A stretch of 64,000 nucleotides of DNA from Gammaproteobacteria bacterium (GTDB lineage: Bacteria > Pseudomonadota > Gammaproteobacteria > Pseudomonadales > Azotimanducaceae), in NCBI GenBank assembly GCA_026707735.1, contig JAPOWH010000007.1:186001-250000 (forward strand). Direction: 5' to 3'. Positions 55,501 to 64,000 of the stretch are shown piece after piece. A program made the position numbers and the translations under genes. A model generated the notes under the pieces. The model had not been told where the DNA came from. It made no database searches and saw nothing but the letters and a program-made list of their open reading frames with translations. How positions within the stretch are numbered: position 1 is the first letter of the stretch; each line of letters begins with the position of its first letter.

Positions 55501-56274
55501 ATGTCGGTCGCCTTCTTCCGCCATCTCATAAATGTTGATCGAGCTGAAATTCTGGTAGTCATTGACATCGACGGGAATCATTCCCACAAGGCGAAATCTG
55601 AATGTCAACCCACTGTTCTCCACATACGAATTCGTAATGGACATCAGGTGTTGAATCCGAGCGTACGGGTCGTCGTCTACCTGAGCGGCTGCAAAACCCG
55701 GACTGAACATGGCAAGCACGTCAATGGTCGCACCGTCGGGTGTGGATTCTGGGTCGTTTGGGTCCGTTCCCTGTTCTTCCTCGTTTATGTCGCCGACACC
55801 ATCGCCATCCGAGTCCTTGAGGTAGTCCAATTCAGAAGTCAAGAACGGCTCGGACACGTCAACTGAATCCTTGGCAAGGATTACGTCCTGATAGCCGCCC
55901 GAGCGATTCCAATTCCTATAGAGGTAGATGATCAAGTACTTTGATCCTTGGAGCGACGCGTTGGATTCGATCCCCGGCGCAAAATCGCCGTAGAAGGTCC
56001 CACTTTCGCTCGAATCGTTCGCGGGCACCAGTTGGTCCACTAATACGTTGCCAACGTAGGTCCGCGAACCTCGGCTTCTGTCGTCAGTGGCAAATACGTC
56101 AAACCTCAAGTATTGCGTGTCACGCTCTCTGAAACTGGTGAATCCAGCAGTAATAGCCAGTCTGCCGTCTTCAGTCCGTTCAAATGTGCAGGGACAATCT
56201 ATATAGAGTCGGTTGCCGTTTGCCAATGCACCAACACTTGCTGACAAGAGACAAGCAGCAATCAGCACCTGCAT
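52507..56274 (-). CDS. Exported metzincin protease with TSP3 and FG-GAP repeats
   Basis: 1,255 residues from the chosen ATG (signal MQVLIAACLLSASVGALANG); an in-frame start at 56397 would add a 41-residue extension with no obvious signal value. Order: an N-terminal beta domain (21-145); a first DSDGDGVGD loop (154-162); a zincin domain with HELGHILGLGH at 314-324 and the Met-turn in HTIMSYAG (Met350), so a metzincin with three histidine zinc ligands; eight or so thrombospondin type-3 calcium repeats (about 408-600); an integrin-alpha-like FG-GAP propeller (about 605-1110) with DIDGDGSLE, DIDGDGVAE, DADGNGRDD, DFDADGTPE, DIDGDGHSE, DVDGDGIQE and DLDGDGGTE; a second TSP3 block to the C-terminus. 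No sortase, PEP-CTERM or autotransporter end seen. Probably secreted. Confidence 0.88.
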   Translation of the reverse strand: MQVLIAACLLSASVGALANGNRLYIDCPCTFERTEDGRLAITAGFTSFRERDTQYLRFDVFATDDRSRGSRTYVGNVLVDQLVPANDSSESGTFYGDFAPGIESNASLQGSKYLIIYLYRNWNRSGGYQDVILAKDSVDVSEPFLTSELDYLKDSDGDGVGDINEEEQGTDPNDPESTPDGATIDVLAMFSPGFAAAQVDDDPYARIQHLMSITNSYVENSGLTFRFRLVGMIPVDVNDYQNFSSINIYEMAEEGDRHGADMAVVFKGASDAFQFICGYTYINGWGWRGYMPLLDDRIYTAYVLTGCPGDTTAHELGHILGLGHSEWQGEIGSWRFARGHAVEGEFHTIMSYAGLGGNKSTVFSNPDLESCYNNDCGVGVEEELAANAVLAMNAVQWQFERLRPSFADTDGDGFVDPVDAVPDDPNDWLDTDGDGIGNGTDTDDDGDGKADAVDAFPLDDSEFLDTDEDGVGNNADAFPFDPNEQYDSDGDGVGDNADPFPFDPTESADSDGDGVGDNTDAFPENPDEAYDSDGDGVGDNADSDDDNDGTEDARDAYPLDPDKTDLSSWKLVGENSFDAAGGVVSEIGDIDGDGSLEFMVSAQLWDRGEMEDAGAVYIVSSADLSELDAIDGSSDREIQLANVPSGSHSWKIVGDQEEAVIGTALTTGDIDGDGVAELIVPSVGFGHTVDEEVIVSGAVYILYTSELATMDAQDGTSDRVVGIENFAAGTLSVQIVGDQDEGLIGVSVSSGDADGNGRDDLIVGASGTPNNAGTAYFISDSLLAPQGDDVEPPYVVLNLDDALDQGLITAIVGEEGDEIGSTVSLDGDFDADGTPELAIAGRTYGADGNGAIFIIPHNRLDQADLADGDEDGKIDPASFQITPDTWTIEGDPVSEPISGVGLSFVADGDIDGDGHSELIVRSQRFFWSFVISGKDLQLSDEHDYTSDQRIQIDNTRHQPNSWLIYGLVPTRACCKSATAAVDVDGDGIQELLYGGDFWEAISFNYSEHFGGALHMTAEQIAESSLAQRLLLEDPDNPTNELAGWVIAGVHPLLVANSTFDYILGSEMPDGSGLSVASVGDLDGDGGTEIAIGAPLTGHEETNPGHLHIIYSSEIVAIDRVDGRRDGFSHLYNVTGDTDGDGVPNTFDDNDDDDGIDDGPDEFPVLATEWEDSDEDGWGNNLDAFEADASEWFDSDEDGTGNNEDTDDDADGILDVDDEYPRDTDNDGVMNRFDDDDDGDGVKDEDDAEPYNPEVS

Positions 56275-56607
56275 CGCCGCTTTGTAGCTACAGATCGGGT
56301 TCGAATCGCCAATTGCAGCAACTGTCGACCTATTTCTCAATCTCGCAAACACACCTTTGATCTTCAACGCAATCCTCCAATTTCGAAGGCCGTACAAAAC
56401 TTTCTTATCAACGTTTTTCGCCTAAAGTATAGACCCAATTTGCCTTGATTAGTGTCGAATTGCCATGCAGTAAATTCATTCATACTGCACCGAAACTTGC
56501 TTAGAGGCATCCATCTCATTGCATTTGAGAAAATCTGTACGGAATGCCAGCCATTGAGGGCCATTGACGCTATCCAGAGGCATCGCAATGCACTGATATG
56601 CAATACC
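56275..56607. other. Upstream region of the metzincin gene
   Basis: Contains the possible N-terminal extension of the metzincin (to 56397) and about 210 further bases without a supported gene. TATACT on the minus strand (56431-56426) is a possible -10 box for the metzincin gene but lacks a matching -35. Confidence 0.35.
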
Positions 56608-57705
56608 TCATTCGGCTTGATGCTGCGCTACAAACTCTTGCATTCCATCCCATTCGCTCCAATGGTCGCAAAGTTTGTCGATCGCGACTTGCCATGGGTC
56701 GTACCCCTCGGGGTAGTCCAGAAACTCACCGTCCCATCCGCGATCGGGATGGTCACTATCTCCGAGCACTGTTGCCCCGCCCGGTCTGTGTTTCCTCAAT
56801 CTGAAGTAAACATTCATCCTTGGCTCATGACCATGACGATTCTCGGTCCCACAATGGGGGACCGCATGCAGCACAATTACAGCATCGCCCTCATCGAGCA
56901 GAATCGGTGTCGGTTGGAGCCATACGGTTCCGTCTGGGGTCGTTTCTGAGCCATCCGAGAATTTTTCCCGGATTTCCTTCGGCAACGCGTTAAGAGCTAC
57001 TCCATTCTTGCCAACCGGCTTCAGTCGAGGCCATCCCTCCCCTTCAGGTCCGACAACGCCGCCACTATCGCGCTGCATCTTGAAGAAGTCTTCCACAGCA
57101 TTGTGCGCGCCTCCTAGAAGTGCCAAATTTCCTCGACCAAATTCAGTTTGGTCGTTGAGGGCAACCCCTACGAACGCCGTAAAACTCCCTATCGCCAACG
57201 CGCACGCGGGATCCTGAAAAAGCGGAGTGTTGTTCTGTCCCCGATTCGTAGCGTCTCCCGTACCAAAATGCTCCGTGCGCGGTGAGATCCAACTGTCCAC
57301 TTCGTTGCGTTTTTGAGGAAGTCGTCCAGCCCAAAGACCGTCCAAGTGAGGAACAAATCCAAAATTTGGTATTTCGGTTCTTGGAACCCCATATACCGTC
57401 TGCTCCGTAGATGCGTCAAACGGTCTCAACGCCGTGGGCATCGCTTTCACAGGCGCATCGAATTCTCCCATGGTGTATCTAAGCAGTTCGCCGAGCGGCG
57501 ATTCGTTGACGAGTCTGGGAAACTCGACACCGGACGACAAGTCCTTGTAATGTCTGTACAAACCGCCTTCTCGTGAAAGCATGATGTGGATGCGTCGCTT
57601 GGCCGCACGGGTCAGTTCACGTGGAACGATGTCTCGCAGAATGATGAAGCCGTCGTTGAAGAAGTCGTGCTTTTGCTGGATGGACAGTTCAGTCTGTGTG
57701 TTCAC
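56608..57705 (-). CDS. Phytanoyl-CoA dioxygenase (PhyH) family protein
   Basis: 365 residues of the Fe(II)/2-oxoglutarate-dependent PhyH superfamily. N-terminal FFNDGFIILRDIVP; the metal-binding His-x-Asp in FVPHLDGLW; the distal His in VLHAVPHCGTEN; the oxoglutarate-binding Arg in EPRMNVYFRLR. Probably cytoplasmic. Bacterial members hydroxylate varied small molecules, and nothing in the neighbourhood reveals the substrate. Monocistronic by spacing. Confidence 0.8.
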   Translation of the reverse strand: MNTQTELSIQQKHDFFNDGFIILRDIVPRELTRAAKRRIHIMLSREGGLYRHYKDLSSGVEFPRLVNESPLGELLRYTMGEFDAPVKAMPTALRPFDASTEQTVYGVPRTEIPNFGFVPHLDGLWAGRLPQKRNEVDSWISPRTEHFGTGDATNRGQNNTPLFQDPACALAIGSFTAFVGVALNDQTEFGRGNLALLGGAHNAVEDFFKMQRDSGGVVGPEGEGWPRLKPVGKNGVALNALPKEIREKFSDGSETTPDGTVWLQPTPILLDEGDAVIVLHAVPHCGTENRHGHEPRMNVYFRLRKHRPGGATVLGDSDHPDRGWDGEFLDYPEGYDPWQVAIDKLCDHWSEWDGMQEFVAQHQAE

Positions 57706-58101
57706 ATCGGGATAAATTCGTTGGGATTCGAATTTTAAAGCCTTGGTTCTTTTTCACGGTACCCTAGAGGGCACATTGATGGTCCCCGCTGCAACTACAG
57801 TGTTCCCAAACAGTAGTGGCCGCTTTCGACATGCGTCCCACCCGTTTTCTGACACTCCGAAGAGAGAAGCCTCATGTGCGCCATCAAACCAGTCATTTTC
57901 GGAGGGTATAGCAAGTGATTCTTGGACACCAAATATCGAAGATGTCACTCCCTGCGCGAAAGCATGGTAGGTATTCAGAGAAATCACGGAAAATGGTATG
58001 CATAGAGAAATTGGCTAGCCGCTTGCATTGCACATGGAAATCAGGCATTCAACGCTAATCGAAGCAACCGCCCTAGCTGAAAGGGTCATCGATTTCACTA
58101 C
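57706..58101. other. Intergenic region, divergent promoters expected
   Basis: 396 bases between divergent genes. A 77-codon minus-strand frame (57754-57987) has a plausible look near its end but no recognisable domain, no ribosome binding site and no neighbours in phase. I do not call it. No confident promoter found. Confidence 0.4.
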
Positions 58102-59466
58102 GTGCAGCTGAAACCTATCCATTGGATTGTCTGCGCGGCAGTTCTCGCGTGCGCAATTGTAGGAACACTAATTGTTCTTACGATCCCATCTAAGCCTTCG
58201 CTTTTGCTACCAGACACGGCAGAGGGTTCCGTCACTGCCGATCAAGAACAGGCTTCCCCAGCTGAACATGTGCAACTAGAAGTGACCGACAATTCGCCCG
58301 AAATTGGCGACAAGCCAATTGACTTCTTGGCAATTTGTCCCGATCCAGCCGCGGAAGTTCTTTCCGAAGCATGTCTTCAAGCGCTTGATCAGTATTTTGT
58401 TGATCGAACATTCGGGGTGCAGGTTCATTTTTCCTACGGAACGCGAAGACGCTCACTAACGTACGAGAGGGTTTTCGCCTGGCCTGCAGAAGACCGACGA
58501 CGGGTTTTCGCGACCCTCCAGCGAAAGGAGTGTTTCTTGGAAGGTGATGAGCTTTATGCTTATTGGGAAAACGAATCCCAAGAACAAAAGGAGTCTTGCC
58601 ACGCGGAAGCCTTCACCAACTACTCCCAGTTCAACGTCATCTGCAGCGTGTTTCGAGACGGAAATGATGCAGAAAGGGAGTGGATCGACCCTCGGCGTGC
58701 GGTATACAGCGGGAGCACAAGGTTTCAGCACTTCGTGAATGTCTTCGAGGAGTCTCGTTTGGACGACAACAATGCCGCTGAAATGGAACGTAGGAAAGAC
58801 TGGCTCTGGAAGGAAGTGCTCGAAGTCCGCTGGTTGAAGCGCAAGTGTGCCGAATTTGGTTCCGTACGCATCATGGACGAGGATCATGACAACCGCGAGT
58901 ACGAGCAACTAAGAGCAATCATGGAGCAGCTGGGTATTCATCCCACCTTCAAATCTACACTCGCGCGCTCGTACATATACCTCGGGCTTACCGAATTTGC
59001 ATTCCGGTTGGGGGATGGAATGCTGGAGTACGGCTATCGACAAGGGAGCGAGGCTTGGGAAGAGCTAGTCTACGGCACAAAAGTCGGGAAAGACGAGAAA
59101 GAACACTCTTGGAGGATCGATTTAGACAGAGGGAGACTTGGTCCTGAATATGGAAGGGGAATTCGATTCCTGGCTGCCTGGGACGCAGTACGTGGGATGG
59201 AACAAGAGGGCATTGAGTTCGACTGGCATTGGTTAGTAGAAAGCGTATGCAAAGAGAGCGATTATCAAGGAACAGATACGGTCGGAATTATGAACTGTCG
59301 GGATTTTGTGTCGTATATGAGAGAAGGCTTCGCCGGCGAACTGGATGATGCTCGCCGCAGGGAGGATCGAGGGACATATGAGAAAAACCTAATTACTGCC
59401 GAAAGTTACTTCAAGTTTCTCGATCAGCTTGAAATGACTGCGCTGGAACTCGGAATCTACGATTGA
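58102..59466 (+). CDS. Membrane-anchored protein of unknown function
   Basis: 454 residues that I do not recognise. GTG start (58102). One N-terminal hydrophobic helix (about 8-30) acts as signal anchor; then a low-complexity acidic linker (30-75) and a charged, mostly helical domain of about 375 residues. Eight or so cysteines fall after the helix (in AICPDP, EACLQ, KECFL, ESCHAE, VICSV, KRKCAE, ESVCKE, MNCRDF), which suggests disulfides in the periplasm. The segments RSYIYLGLTEFAFRLGDGMLEYGYRQG and EESRLDDNNAAEMERRK look like repeated helices but no repeat family is evident. Convergent with the yej genes. Confidence 0.65.
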   Translation: MQLKPIHWIVCAAVLACAIVGTLIVLTIPSKPSLLLPDTAEGSVTADQEQASPAEHVQLEVTDNSPEIGDKPIDFLAICPDPAAEVLSEACLQALDQYFVDRTFGVQVHFSYGTRRRSLTYERVFAWPAEDRRRVFATLQRKECFLEGDELYAYWENESQEQKESCHAEAFTNYSQFNVICSVFRDGNDAEREWIDPRRAVYSGSTRFQHFVNVFEESRLDDNNAAEMERRKDWLWKEVLEVRWLKRKCAEFGSVRIMDEDHDNREYEQLRAIMEQLGIHPTFKSTLARSYIYLGLTEFAFRLGDGMLEYGYRQGSEAWEELVYGTKVGKDEKEHSWRIDLDRGRLGPEYGRGIRFLAAWDAVRGMEQEGIEFDWHWLVESVCKESDYQGTDTVGIMNCRDFVSYMREGFAGELDDARRREDRGTYEKNLITAESYFKFLDQLEMTALELGIYD

Positions 59467-59679
59467 CTTGACTCGATGCAAAGCATGCATTCTCACCAAC
59501 CTCGTCAAGAAACGCCCAGCCTGTACACGTTCCGCCAAGCGGTGTAATGCGCACCAGTTAACCTTGCCTTACCCTCCACGATTGAAATCTCCACCTTGCT
59601 TCAGAACGCTGAATTCTGAGTGCAGGCCAAATAATTTCAATGCGTTTGCTCTGTTGGTGCGAGCCATTCCGAAGCGTTA

Positions 59680-60843
59680 CTAGCTTTCAGCGGCCTTTGC
59701 GGGTACGAAAGTCGTTTCTGCGGTTTCCTTCGCGCTCTCAGAAGCCATAGCTTCGAAAGTCTTGCGTGGGTCGAAAGCATCCCGGACAGCCTCGCCTATG
59801 AAGATGAGCAGGCTCAACATAAACGCAAGCACAAAGAAGGAGGTGAGGCCGAGCCAGGGTGCGTGCAAATTGGCTTTGCCCTGCGCCAGTAGCTCACCTA
59901 GCGAAGCAGAACCCGGTGGCAGCCCGAACCCTAAAAAATCCAATGAAGTCAATGCCGTGATGGAGCCGATCATGACGAACGGTAGAAAGGTGATCGTTGC
60001 CGTCATGGCATTTGGGAGGACATGGCGGCGCATGATTTTGGTGTTTCTCACTCCCAATGCTCGTGCGGCTCGCACATACTCGAAGTTTCTCGTACGTAGG
60101 AACTCGGCACGAACAACGCCAACCAACGACATCCACTCGAATAGCAACAAAAGGAACAGGAGCAACCAAAAACTAGGAGTAAACACACTTGCCAGAATGA
60201 TCAGCATGTAAAGTCGCGGCATGCCAGACCAAATCTCGATGAATCTTTGAAACAGCAAATCGGTCCATCCTCCAAAGTAGCCTTGCACAGCGCCTGCCGC
60301 AATACCAACTATCGACGAGAGAACAGTAAGCAAAAGGCCGAAGAGGACCGAGATGCGGAATCCGTATATCACCCGCGCCAGGACATCTCTCTGGTGATCG
60401 TCCGTTCCCAAGAGGTTCGCAGGATTTGGCGCAGAGGGAGCAGGAGTCGTCAGATCGTAGTTTGTTGTTCTATAGGAGAACCGAATCGGGGGCCAAATCA
60501 TCCAGCCGTCCCCTTCCTTGATCAATTCCTGAACTTCCTTCTCTCGGTACTCCGCTTCCGTTGGAAAAAAGCCTCCGAATGTGGTCTCTGGATAGACTTG
60601 GAGTATTGGGAAATAGAGATTGCCTTCGTAGCCTACAAGTATGGGTTTGTCGTTTGCAATGAATTCGGCGAACAGTGATATGACAAACAAGACCGAAAAA
60701 ATCCAAAACGACCAGTAGCCCCTACGATTCTTCTTGAAATTAGCAAATCGTCTCGCCATGAGAGGCGAGACCCACGATTGGCGAGTCACGTCGAAGCTGA
60801 CGCTTTGAGGTTCAGCCGCCTGCGAACTTGACTCAGGCACCAC
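59680..60843 (-). CDS. yejE: Microcin C/oligopeptide ABC transporter permease YejE
   Basis: Inner-membrane permease. After a variable N-terminus comes the conserved [18 protein letters not shown] and the ANDKPIL segment, a periplasmic loop (about 90-160), then [19 protein letters not shown], the EAA loop [20 protein letters not shown] and [21 protein letters not shown], as in E. coli YejE. The start is unclear: GTG codons at 60843 or 60840 overlap the yejB stop, an upstream in-frame ATG at 60891 lies further inside yejB, and the ATG at 60759 would drop the conserved SPLMARRF segment's context. Confidence 0.92.
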   Translation of the reverse strand: MVPESSSQAAEPQSVSFDVTRQSWVSPLMARRFANFKKNRRGYWSFWIFSVLFVISLFAEFIANDKPILVGYEGNLYFPILQVYPETTFGGFFPTEAEYREKEVQELIKEGDGWMIWPPIRFSYRTTNYDLTTPAPSAPNPANLLGTDDHQRDVLARVIYGFRISVLFGLLLTVLSSIVGIAAGAVQGYFGGWTDLLFQRFIEIWSGMPRLYMLIILASVFTPSFWLLLFLLLLFEWMSLVGVVRAEFLRTRNFEYVRAARALGVRNTKIMRRHVLPNAMTATITFLPFVMIGSITALTSLDFLGFGLPPGSASLGELLAQGKANLHAPWLGLTSFFVLAFMLSLLIFIGEAVRDAFDPRKTFEAMASESAKETAETTFVPAKAAES

Positions 60844-61951
60844 GAGTCTCGAAGTCAATCCGTGGGTCGATGAAGGTATAGGTAAGATCACCTATCAAGT
60901 TCATTAGCAGACCAAGGAGGGTGAAGAAATAGAGCGTTGCGAAGATCACGGGATAGTCTCGCTTCAGCACCGCTTCGAATCCGAGCAGGCCAAGACCATC
61001 GAGCGAGAAGATGATTTCTATCAGCAATGCGCCTGTAAACAGTATCCCCACGAAAGCGCTAGGGAATCCCGCAATCACGATGAGCATTGCGTTCCTGAAG
61101 ACGTGTCCATAGAGGATGCGGTTTTCAGCAATGCCTTTCGCGCGTGCCGTCAGAACATACTGCTGGTTGATCTGATCCAGAAAGGAGTTCTTTGTGAGAA
61201 AGGTCAGTGTCGCAAACCCACCAATGACCAATGCGGCAACAGGAAGAACCATATGCCACAAGTAATCCAGAGTTTTTTGCAGCCAATTCAAGTCCGCCCA
61301 GTTTTCCGATACAAGCCCCCGCAATGGAAACCACTCGAAATAGCTTCCTCCCGCAAAGAGCACTACCAGTAGAACGGCAAACAGAAAACCTGGGATGGCG
61401 TTACCAACAATAACTACGGCACTGGTCCAGACGTCGAATTTCGTTCCATCCTTTACAGCCTTGCGAACACCAAGCGGAATGGAAATCAAGTACACCAAGA
61501 GTGTCGTCCACAAGCCGAGTGAAATGGACACGGGCATTTTCTCTAGAACCAAATCGATTACCGTTTGGTCGCGGAAATAGCTCGTCCCGAAATCGAAGCG
61601 AATGTAGTTCCCCATCATCATGAGGAATCGCTGCCACAATGGCTTGTCGAACCCGAAATACTCCTCCAGCTCAGCGAGGAATTCCGGATCCAGTCCTTCC
61701 GCACCCCTGTATTTGCTCTGCAAACCACTAGCGCCACCCGACCGGGAAGTTGGTTGCGAACCAGATTGGACTTCGTTTCCGCCACCTCCGGTGAAACGCT
61801 GAGTCACCTGCAGGTCAGGATTGTTGAGTTCGGCGATGATCTGCTCGATTGGACCGCCGGGTGCGAATTGGACCACAACGAAATTTATGACCATGATCCC
61901 GAATAACGTCGGGATGATGAGCAGGATTCGACGGATAACGTACGCTAGCAT
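60833..61951 (-). CDS. yejB: Microcin C/oligopeptide ABC transporter permease YejB
   Basis: 372 residues: six membrane segments, N-terminal [17 protein letters not shown] and [10 protein letters not shown], then [23 protein letters not shown], and the EAA loop [20 protein letters not shown]. Aligns over its whole length with E. coli YejB. Pairs with YejE; the pair needs the YejF ATPase, whose gene is not in the window. Confidence 0.95.
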   Translation of the reverse strand: MLAYVIRRILLIIPTLFGIMVINFVVVQFAPGGPIEQIIAELNNPDLQVTQRFTGGGGNEVQSGSQPTSRSGGASGLQSKYRGAEGLDPEFLAELEEYFGFDKPLWQRFLMMMGNYIRFDFGTSYFRDQTVIDLVLEKMPVSISLGLWTTLLVYLISIPLGVRKAVKDGTKFDVWTSAVVIVGNAIPGFLFAVLLVVLFAGGSYFEWFPLRGLVSENWADLNWLQKTLDYLWHMVLPVAALVIGGFATLTFLTKNSFLDQINQQYVLTARAKGIAENRILYGHVFRNAMLIVIAGFPSAFVGILFTGALLIEIIFSLDGLGLLGFEAVLKRDYPVIFATLYFFTLLGLLMNLIGDLTYTFIDPRIDFETRGA

Positions 61952-62037
61952 TTGTGTTCACAAAAAGGCATGGTCAGCGCGCCCAATACTTTCATACCAC
62001 CATGCGAAAGTCCAATGCGACTATGGGATTGCAACCT

Positions 62038-63873
62038 TCAATTGCGATAGGCTTCGACTCTCTCATTCTTCTCGGGGTCGACCCACCAGGAGAGCAATCC
62101 CACGCCGTACATCGGCTTGACGTCGGGTATGCCGAACTTGTCCCACCAAATAACGCGATCTGAGTTAATGTGCCATGTTGGAATCACAAAGTAATTCCAC
62201 TGCAGCGCTCTGTCCAATGCCCGAGTGGCAACTTTCAGTTCCTCCCGAGTCTTCGCTTCTACAACATTCTCCACCAATACATCGATCGCCGGATCTTTGA
62301 TGCCTGCAAAGTTGCGGCTCCCGGGCACATCAGCGGCTGCCGACCCCCAATAGTCTCGTTGCTCATTGCCCGGAGATCGAGATTGCCCAAACACAACTGT
62401 GATCATGTCGTAGTCGAATTCATTACGACGATTTTCATACTGCGCGGGTTCAACGGTACGGATGCTTCCTTGAATACCAAGCCGTCCCAAATTGTCCAAG
62501 AACGGAGAGACGATCCTTTCAAAATCCGGCGACTGGAGAAGGAACTCAATCTCCATAACTTCCCCAGACTCCGTGTGCACCAATTGGTTATTCTCCACTT
62601 GCCAACCTGCCTCGCTAAGTAGAGAGAACGCCTCCTGCAATTGACGCCGTATATTGCCCGTTCCGTCCGTCACGGGGACTTTGTACACTTCACTGAAAAC
62701 TTCATCGGGAATGTCGCCTCTGTGGGGCTCCAGAAGCTCCAATTCCGCATTAGACGGCAGGCCTTCGGATGCCAGATCGGAGTTATCGTAGAAGCTTCGG
62801 CTACGGGTGTATTGGCCATAGAACAGGTTCTTGTTCGACCATTCGAAATCGAAGCACAACCCTATCGCCTTGCGTACTCGCTTGTCTTGGAATTTCGGCT
62901 TGCGCAGATTGAAAACGAAAGACGGCATTCCTGTTGCGCGATAGTGCCTCAGCATCTCCTTCTTTACCAGACCTTCATGAAGCGCGGGAAAGTCGTAAGA
63001 AGTTGCCCACTTCTTGCTCGAACCTTCGGCCCGAAAATCGTACTCGCCTGACTTAAATGCCTCGACTGAAACATCATCGTCTCGCACGTAGTCGTAGCGA
63101 ATCCGATAAAAGTTGTACATGCCCCGATTGATCGGCAGGTCTGCGCCCCAGTAGTTCTCATCTCGTTCGAATACAACGAAGCGTCCCGGTTCAAATTCAA
63201 CGATCTTGTATGGACCACTAGCTAGGGGCGGTTCCAAGGTTGTCTTATCAAATTCGCGTTCTTCCCAATACTCCTTAGACAGAATTGGCAATTGCCCGAT
63301 AATTTGCGGGAGTTCACGATTGGGTGGACCCGAAAAGGAAAATCTCACTCTTTGCGAGTCTAATGCAACGGCCTCGGAAACATTTCCATAGTAGTAGCGA
63401 TAGAACGGCAAACCCTTCTCCTTTAGGATATTGAAACTGAACACTACGTCATGCGCCGTAATCGGAGAACCATCGTTAAAGTGGGCTCCATCGCGTAGGT
63501 GGTAAACTGCAAAGGATAGGTCGTGCGCCACTTCGATCTGACCAGCAATCAGTCCGTAGCCGGTCAACGAATCGTCTTGGGTTTCAGTGATGAGCGACTC
63601 GTAAAAGATATTTCCCATACCGACCGCTGCATCCCCTTTGGTAATGAAGGGATTGAACGTGTCAAATCCACCAATAGCAAACAATCTCAACGTGCCACCC
63701 TTTGGAGCATTTGGATTCACATACTCGCGATGCTCGAATTCGGCGGAATACTTCGGGACATCCTCCAATGTCAACGCATGAGTAATGAAAGTTCTAGCAT
63801 CCTGAGCACCGGTGCTAGAGCCCAGTATGAGTGCAATGGACACCGTACAGACGAGTCCTGCATATCGAATCAT
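62038..63873 (-). CDS. yejA: Periplasmic oligopeptide/microcin C binding protein YejA
   Basis: 611 residues (E. coli 604), SBP_bac_5 family. Signal peptide ending near TGAQDA; then ALTLEDVPKYSAEFEHREYVNPNAPKGG, FDTFNPFITKGDAA, and FSGPPNRELPQIIGQLPILSKEYW, YejA landmarks. The C-terminal PMYGVGLLSWWVDPEKN matches the family end. First gene of yejA-yejB-yejE, 86 bases before yejB. Confidence 0.95.
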   Translation of the reverse strand: MIRYAGLVCTVSIALILGSSTGAQDARTFITHALTLEDVPKYSAEFEHREYVNPNAPKGGTLRLFAIGGFDTFNPFITKGDAAVGMGNIFYESLITETQDDSLTGYGLIAGQIEVAHDLSFAVYHLRDGAHFNDGSPITAHDVVFSFNILKEKGLPFYRYYYGNVSEAVALDSQRVRFSFSGPPNRELPQIIGQLPILSKEYWEEREFDKTTLEPPLASGPYKIVEFEPGRFVVFERDENYWGADLPINRGMYNFYRIRYDYVRDDDVSVEAFKSGEYDFRAEGSSKKWATSYDFPALHEGLVKKEMLRHYRATGMPSFVFNLRKPKFQDKRVRKAIGLCFDFEWSNKNLFYGQYTRSRSFYDNSDLASEGLPSNAELELLEPHRGDIPDEVFSEVYKVPVTDGTGNIRRQLQEAFSLLSEAGWQVENNQLVHTESGEVMEIEFLLQSPDFERIVSPFLDNLGRLGIQGSIRTVEPAQYENRRNEFDYDMITVVFGQSRSPGNEQRDYWGSAAADVPGSRNFAGIKDPAIDVLVENVVEAKTREELKVATRALDRALQWNYFVIPTWHINSDRVIWWDKFGIPDVKPMYGVGLLSWWVDPEKNERVEAYRN

Positions 63874-64000
63874 CAGAATCCAACTCCGAGGGTCCTACGA
63901 CACTCATGTTACACGACAAACATCGTTGCTGCATTGGCTCAGCTAGGGAATCTCCGACCAGTACCGCAGAGCGTTGGCGCAGGGCCATTTAGGTTGAATA

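Noticed and set aside
56291..56308. GGGTTCGAATC resembling a tRNA T-loop
   Set aside because: Flanking bases do not form a T-stem and no acceptor or anticodon arm is present; it is in the metzincin 5' region.

Overview
The window looks like a chromosomal segment of a free-living, probably aquatic or marine gammaproteobacterium of moderate GC content. Evidence: the conserved gammaproteobacterial run rpsB-tsf-pyrH-frr-uppS-cdsA-rseP-bamA-skp-lpxD-fabZ-lpxB-rnhB-dnaE-tilS, divergent map-glnD, a RelA-type stringent factor, PlsB and RsmJ, an outer membrane (BamA, LpxB/D), type II secretion genes and a Yej transporter. No rRNA, tRNA, CRISPR or insertion sequence was recognised.

Layout. 1-629: no supportable gene. 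630-6780 (+): a tight five-gene operon with an ABC ATPase, an ABC permease, a two-PDZ lipoprotein and two exported FG-GAP/VCBS repeat proteins; I know of no described system with this make-up, and it is the best candidate for something new. 6932-8851 (-): exported S9 peptidase. 9060-26940 (-): sixteen colinear housekeeping genes for translation elongation and recycling, UMP kinase, undecaprenyl and CDP-diacylglycerol synthesis, outer-membrane biogenesis, lipid A, replication and tRNA modification. The genes usually found inside this run, dxr, lpxA and accA, are absent from it; a GrpB-family gene occupies the lpxA slot. 26941-27325: divergent control region with a good sigma70-like promoter and a 5' hairpin for rpsB. 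27326-38071 (+): map, glnD, dapE, gspN, gspC, gspD, plsB, mostly overlapping at start/stop codons.

38279-41738: an exported orphan protein, then rsmJ-tsaB (-) facing moeA (+); the tsaB and moeA start codons overlap by two bases. 41903-46872 (-): adk, then the translationally coupled rnc-era-recO-relA group; this RelA has no zinc-finger domain. 47221-47905 (+): a RelE/HigB-HigA-like toxin-antitoxin pair.

48108-63873 is more accessory: two bacterial PH-domain membrane proteins, a cysteine-bearing SO_0444-type permease, a VOC-domain lipoprotein, a 1,255-residue exported metzincin with thrombospondin-3 and FG-GAP repeats, a PhyH-type dioxygenase, an unknown membrane-anchored protein, and yejA-yejB-yejE without the ATPase gene yejF.

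A recurring theme is exported, calcium-loop-rich propeller proteins (two at the left end, one at the right) in a genome that encodes at least part of a type II secretion system. All functions are inferred by reading the translated sequence; no search was run.
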